NCBI GenBank assembly: GCA_965240325.2
Contig: OZ251241.1
Coordinates: 868,001-932,000, forward strand
Source: Rebecca billardiae RCC1528
Lineage: Eukaryota; Haptophyta
Direction of reading: 5' to 3'
Length of the DNA stretch: 64,000 nucleotides
The notes below the pieces were generated by a model, which saw only the letters and a list, made by a program, of their open reading frames with translations, made no database searches and was not told where the DNA came from. A program made the translations under genes and the position numbers. Below, piece after piece: positions 63,815 to 64,000 of the stretch; position 1 is the stretch's first letter; each line of letters begins with the position of its first letter.

Positions 63815-64000
63815 GGCGGGCTCGCCCGCGCGCGGCGGCGGCGGCGCGCTCGTGCGGCGCGGGAGCGATGGCGGCGTCGCGCCCATGTCGCCGGCGGGCG
63901 AGATGATGGCGGTGGGCAGCCCGGACGTGGCGGCCGCGGCGGCCGCGGCCGCCGCCGCCGCGACCGAGACCGCCCGCGCCGAGCACGAGGCCTACCGCGA
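61589..64000 (+). CDS. TPR/MLP-like nuclear-basket coiled-coil protein (partial, 3' end outside window)
   Basis: Two exons are visible: 61589-62758 (390 codons) and 63081 onward, joined over a 322-bp phase-0 intron (donor GTGCGCGCGC, acceptor CCGCGCAG). The protein is coiled coil from residue ~20 (HRLEQAQVSLRQENAELAAE...). The best family evidence is in exon 2: IADFATVDELQTRNQQLLRL followed by VRALSDDVE and, further on, ITAERDLLRL. This matches the conserved TPR/Mlp1 pattern of an IEELQQQNQRLL-type motif followed about 70 residues later by an RQRDMYR-type motif. TPR/MLP proteins line the nuclear basket of the pore and act in mRNA export quality control. A Gly/Ala-rich insertion (63780-63965) and a Pro/Thr/Gly-rich insertion (63310-63530) interrupt the coil. 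The gene continues beyond 64000. Other long coiled-coil families remain possible. Confidence 0.68.
62759..63080 (+). repeat. Intron of the TPR-like gene with GCGCCGCACC-type simple repeats
   Basis: About 62775-62900 is built from shuffled GCACCGC/GCGCCGC words, and the remainder is GC-rich. Frames through it give Arg/Ala/Pro shadow peptides only. Confidence 0.7.

Noticed and set aside
1-64000. tRNA, rRNA or other structured RNA genes
   Set aside because: No cloverleaf, A/B box pair or rRNA core sequence was recognised by eye; a covariance-model scan was not possible.

Overview
This window is nuclear DNA from a eukaryote, most likely a GC-rich unicellular alga (haptophyte-like or a similar microalga; lineage not proven). 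The evidence is spliced genes with short GT-AG introns, Ser-Pro/Pro-rich extracellular proteins of the algal cell-surface type, conserved eukaryotic housekeeping genes (PRP19 and a TPR/MLP-like nuclear-basket protein), extreme CpG richness inside genes, and AT-richer, microsatellite-laden spacers. Fifteen introns could be placed by reading frame. Eleven of them begin GTGCG rather than GTRAGT, and most are 107-166 bp.

Layout. 1-4.2 kb: gene-poor spacer with decayed coding traces, a CT microsatellite and inverted repeats. 4.2-6.6 kb: a head-to-head pair, a small multi-pass membrane protein (minus) and a PAPS-dependent sulfotransferase with a signal peptide (plus). 7.6-14.5 kb: a two-exon membrane protein with an FN3-like domain and a large proline-rich stalk, then an Arg/Trp-rich Sfi1-like repeat protein. 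14.5-18.4 kb: spacer containing a CpG-depleted island, a 22-base G run, TA repeats and an AT-richer island. 18.4-27.0 kb: three tandem minus-strand ARM-repeat/BTB genes with 1, 17 and 3 copies of a near-identical 42-residue ARM unit. 27-31 kb: spacer with a fourth, gene-less copy of the cluster's flanking block, split by a 1.3-kb terminal-inverted-repeat element with a target-site duplication.

31.2-52.4 kb holds one giant minus-strand gene (about 7,027 residues in two exons). It has a signal peptide, a NIDO/plexin-like beta domain, three Ser-Pro-rich linkers and two homologous ectodomain modules. Each module reads cohesin-like, Ig/BIG-like (TMEM132-like), cohesin-like, dockerin-like. About ten membrane segments and a long coiled coil follow. 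This is the best candidate for an undescribed system: a eukaryotic surface protein that carries both partners of the cohesin-dockerin pair.

53.2-64 kb is a compact gene-rich block: PRP19 (5 exons, first coding exon 13 nt) head-to-head with a coiled-coil gene (3 exons), then a two-membrane-segment protein (6 exons) head-to-head with the TPR/MLP-like gene, which runs off the window end. All exon joins were deduced by hand from reading frame and GT/AG; no transcript evidence was available.
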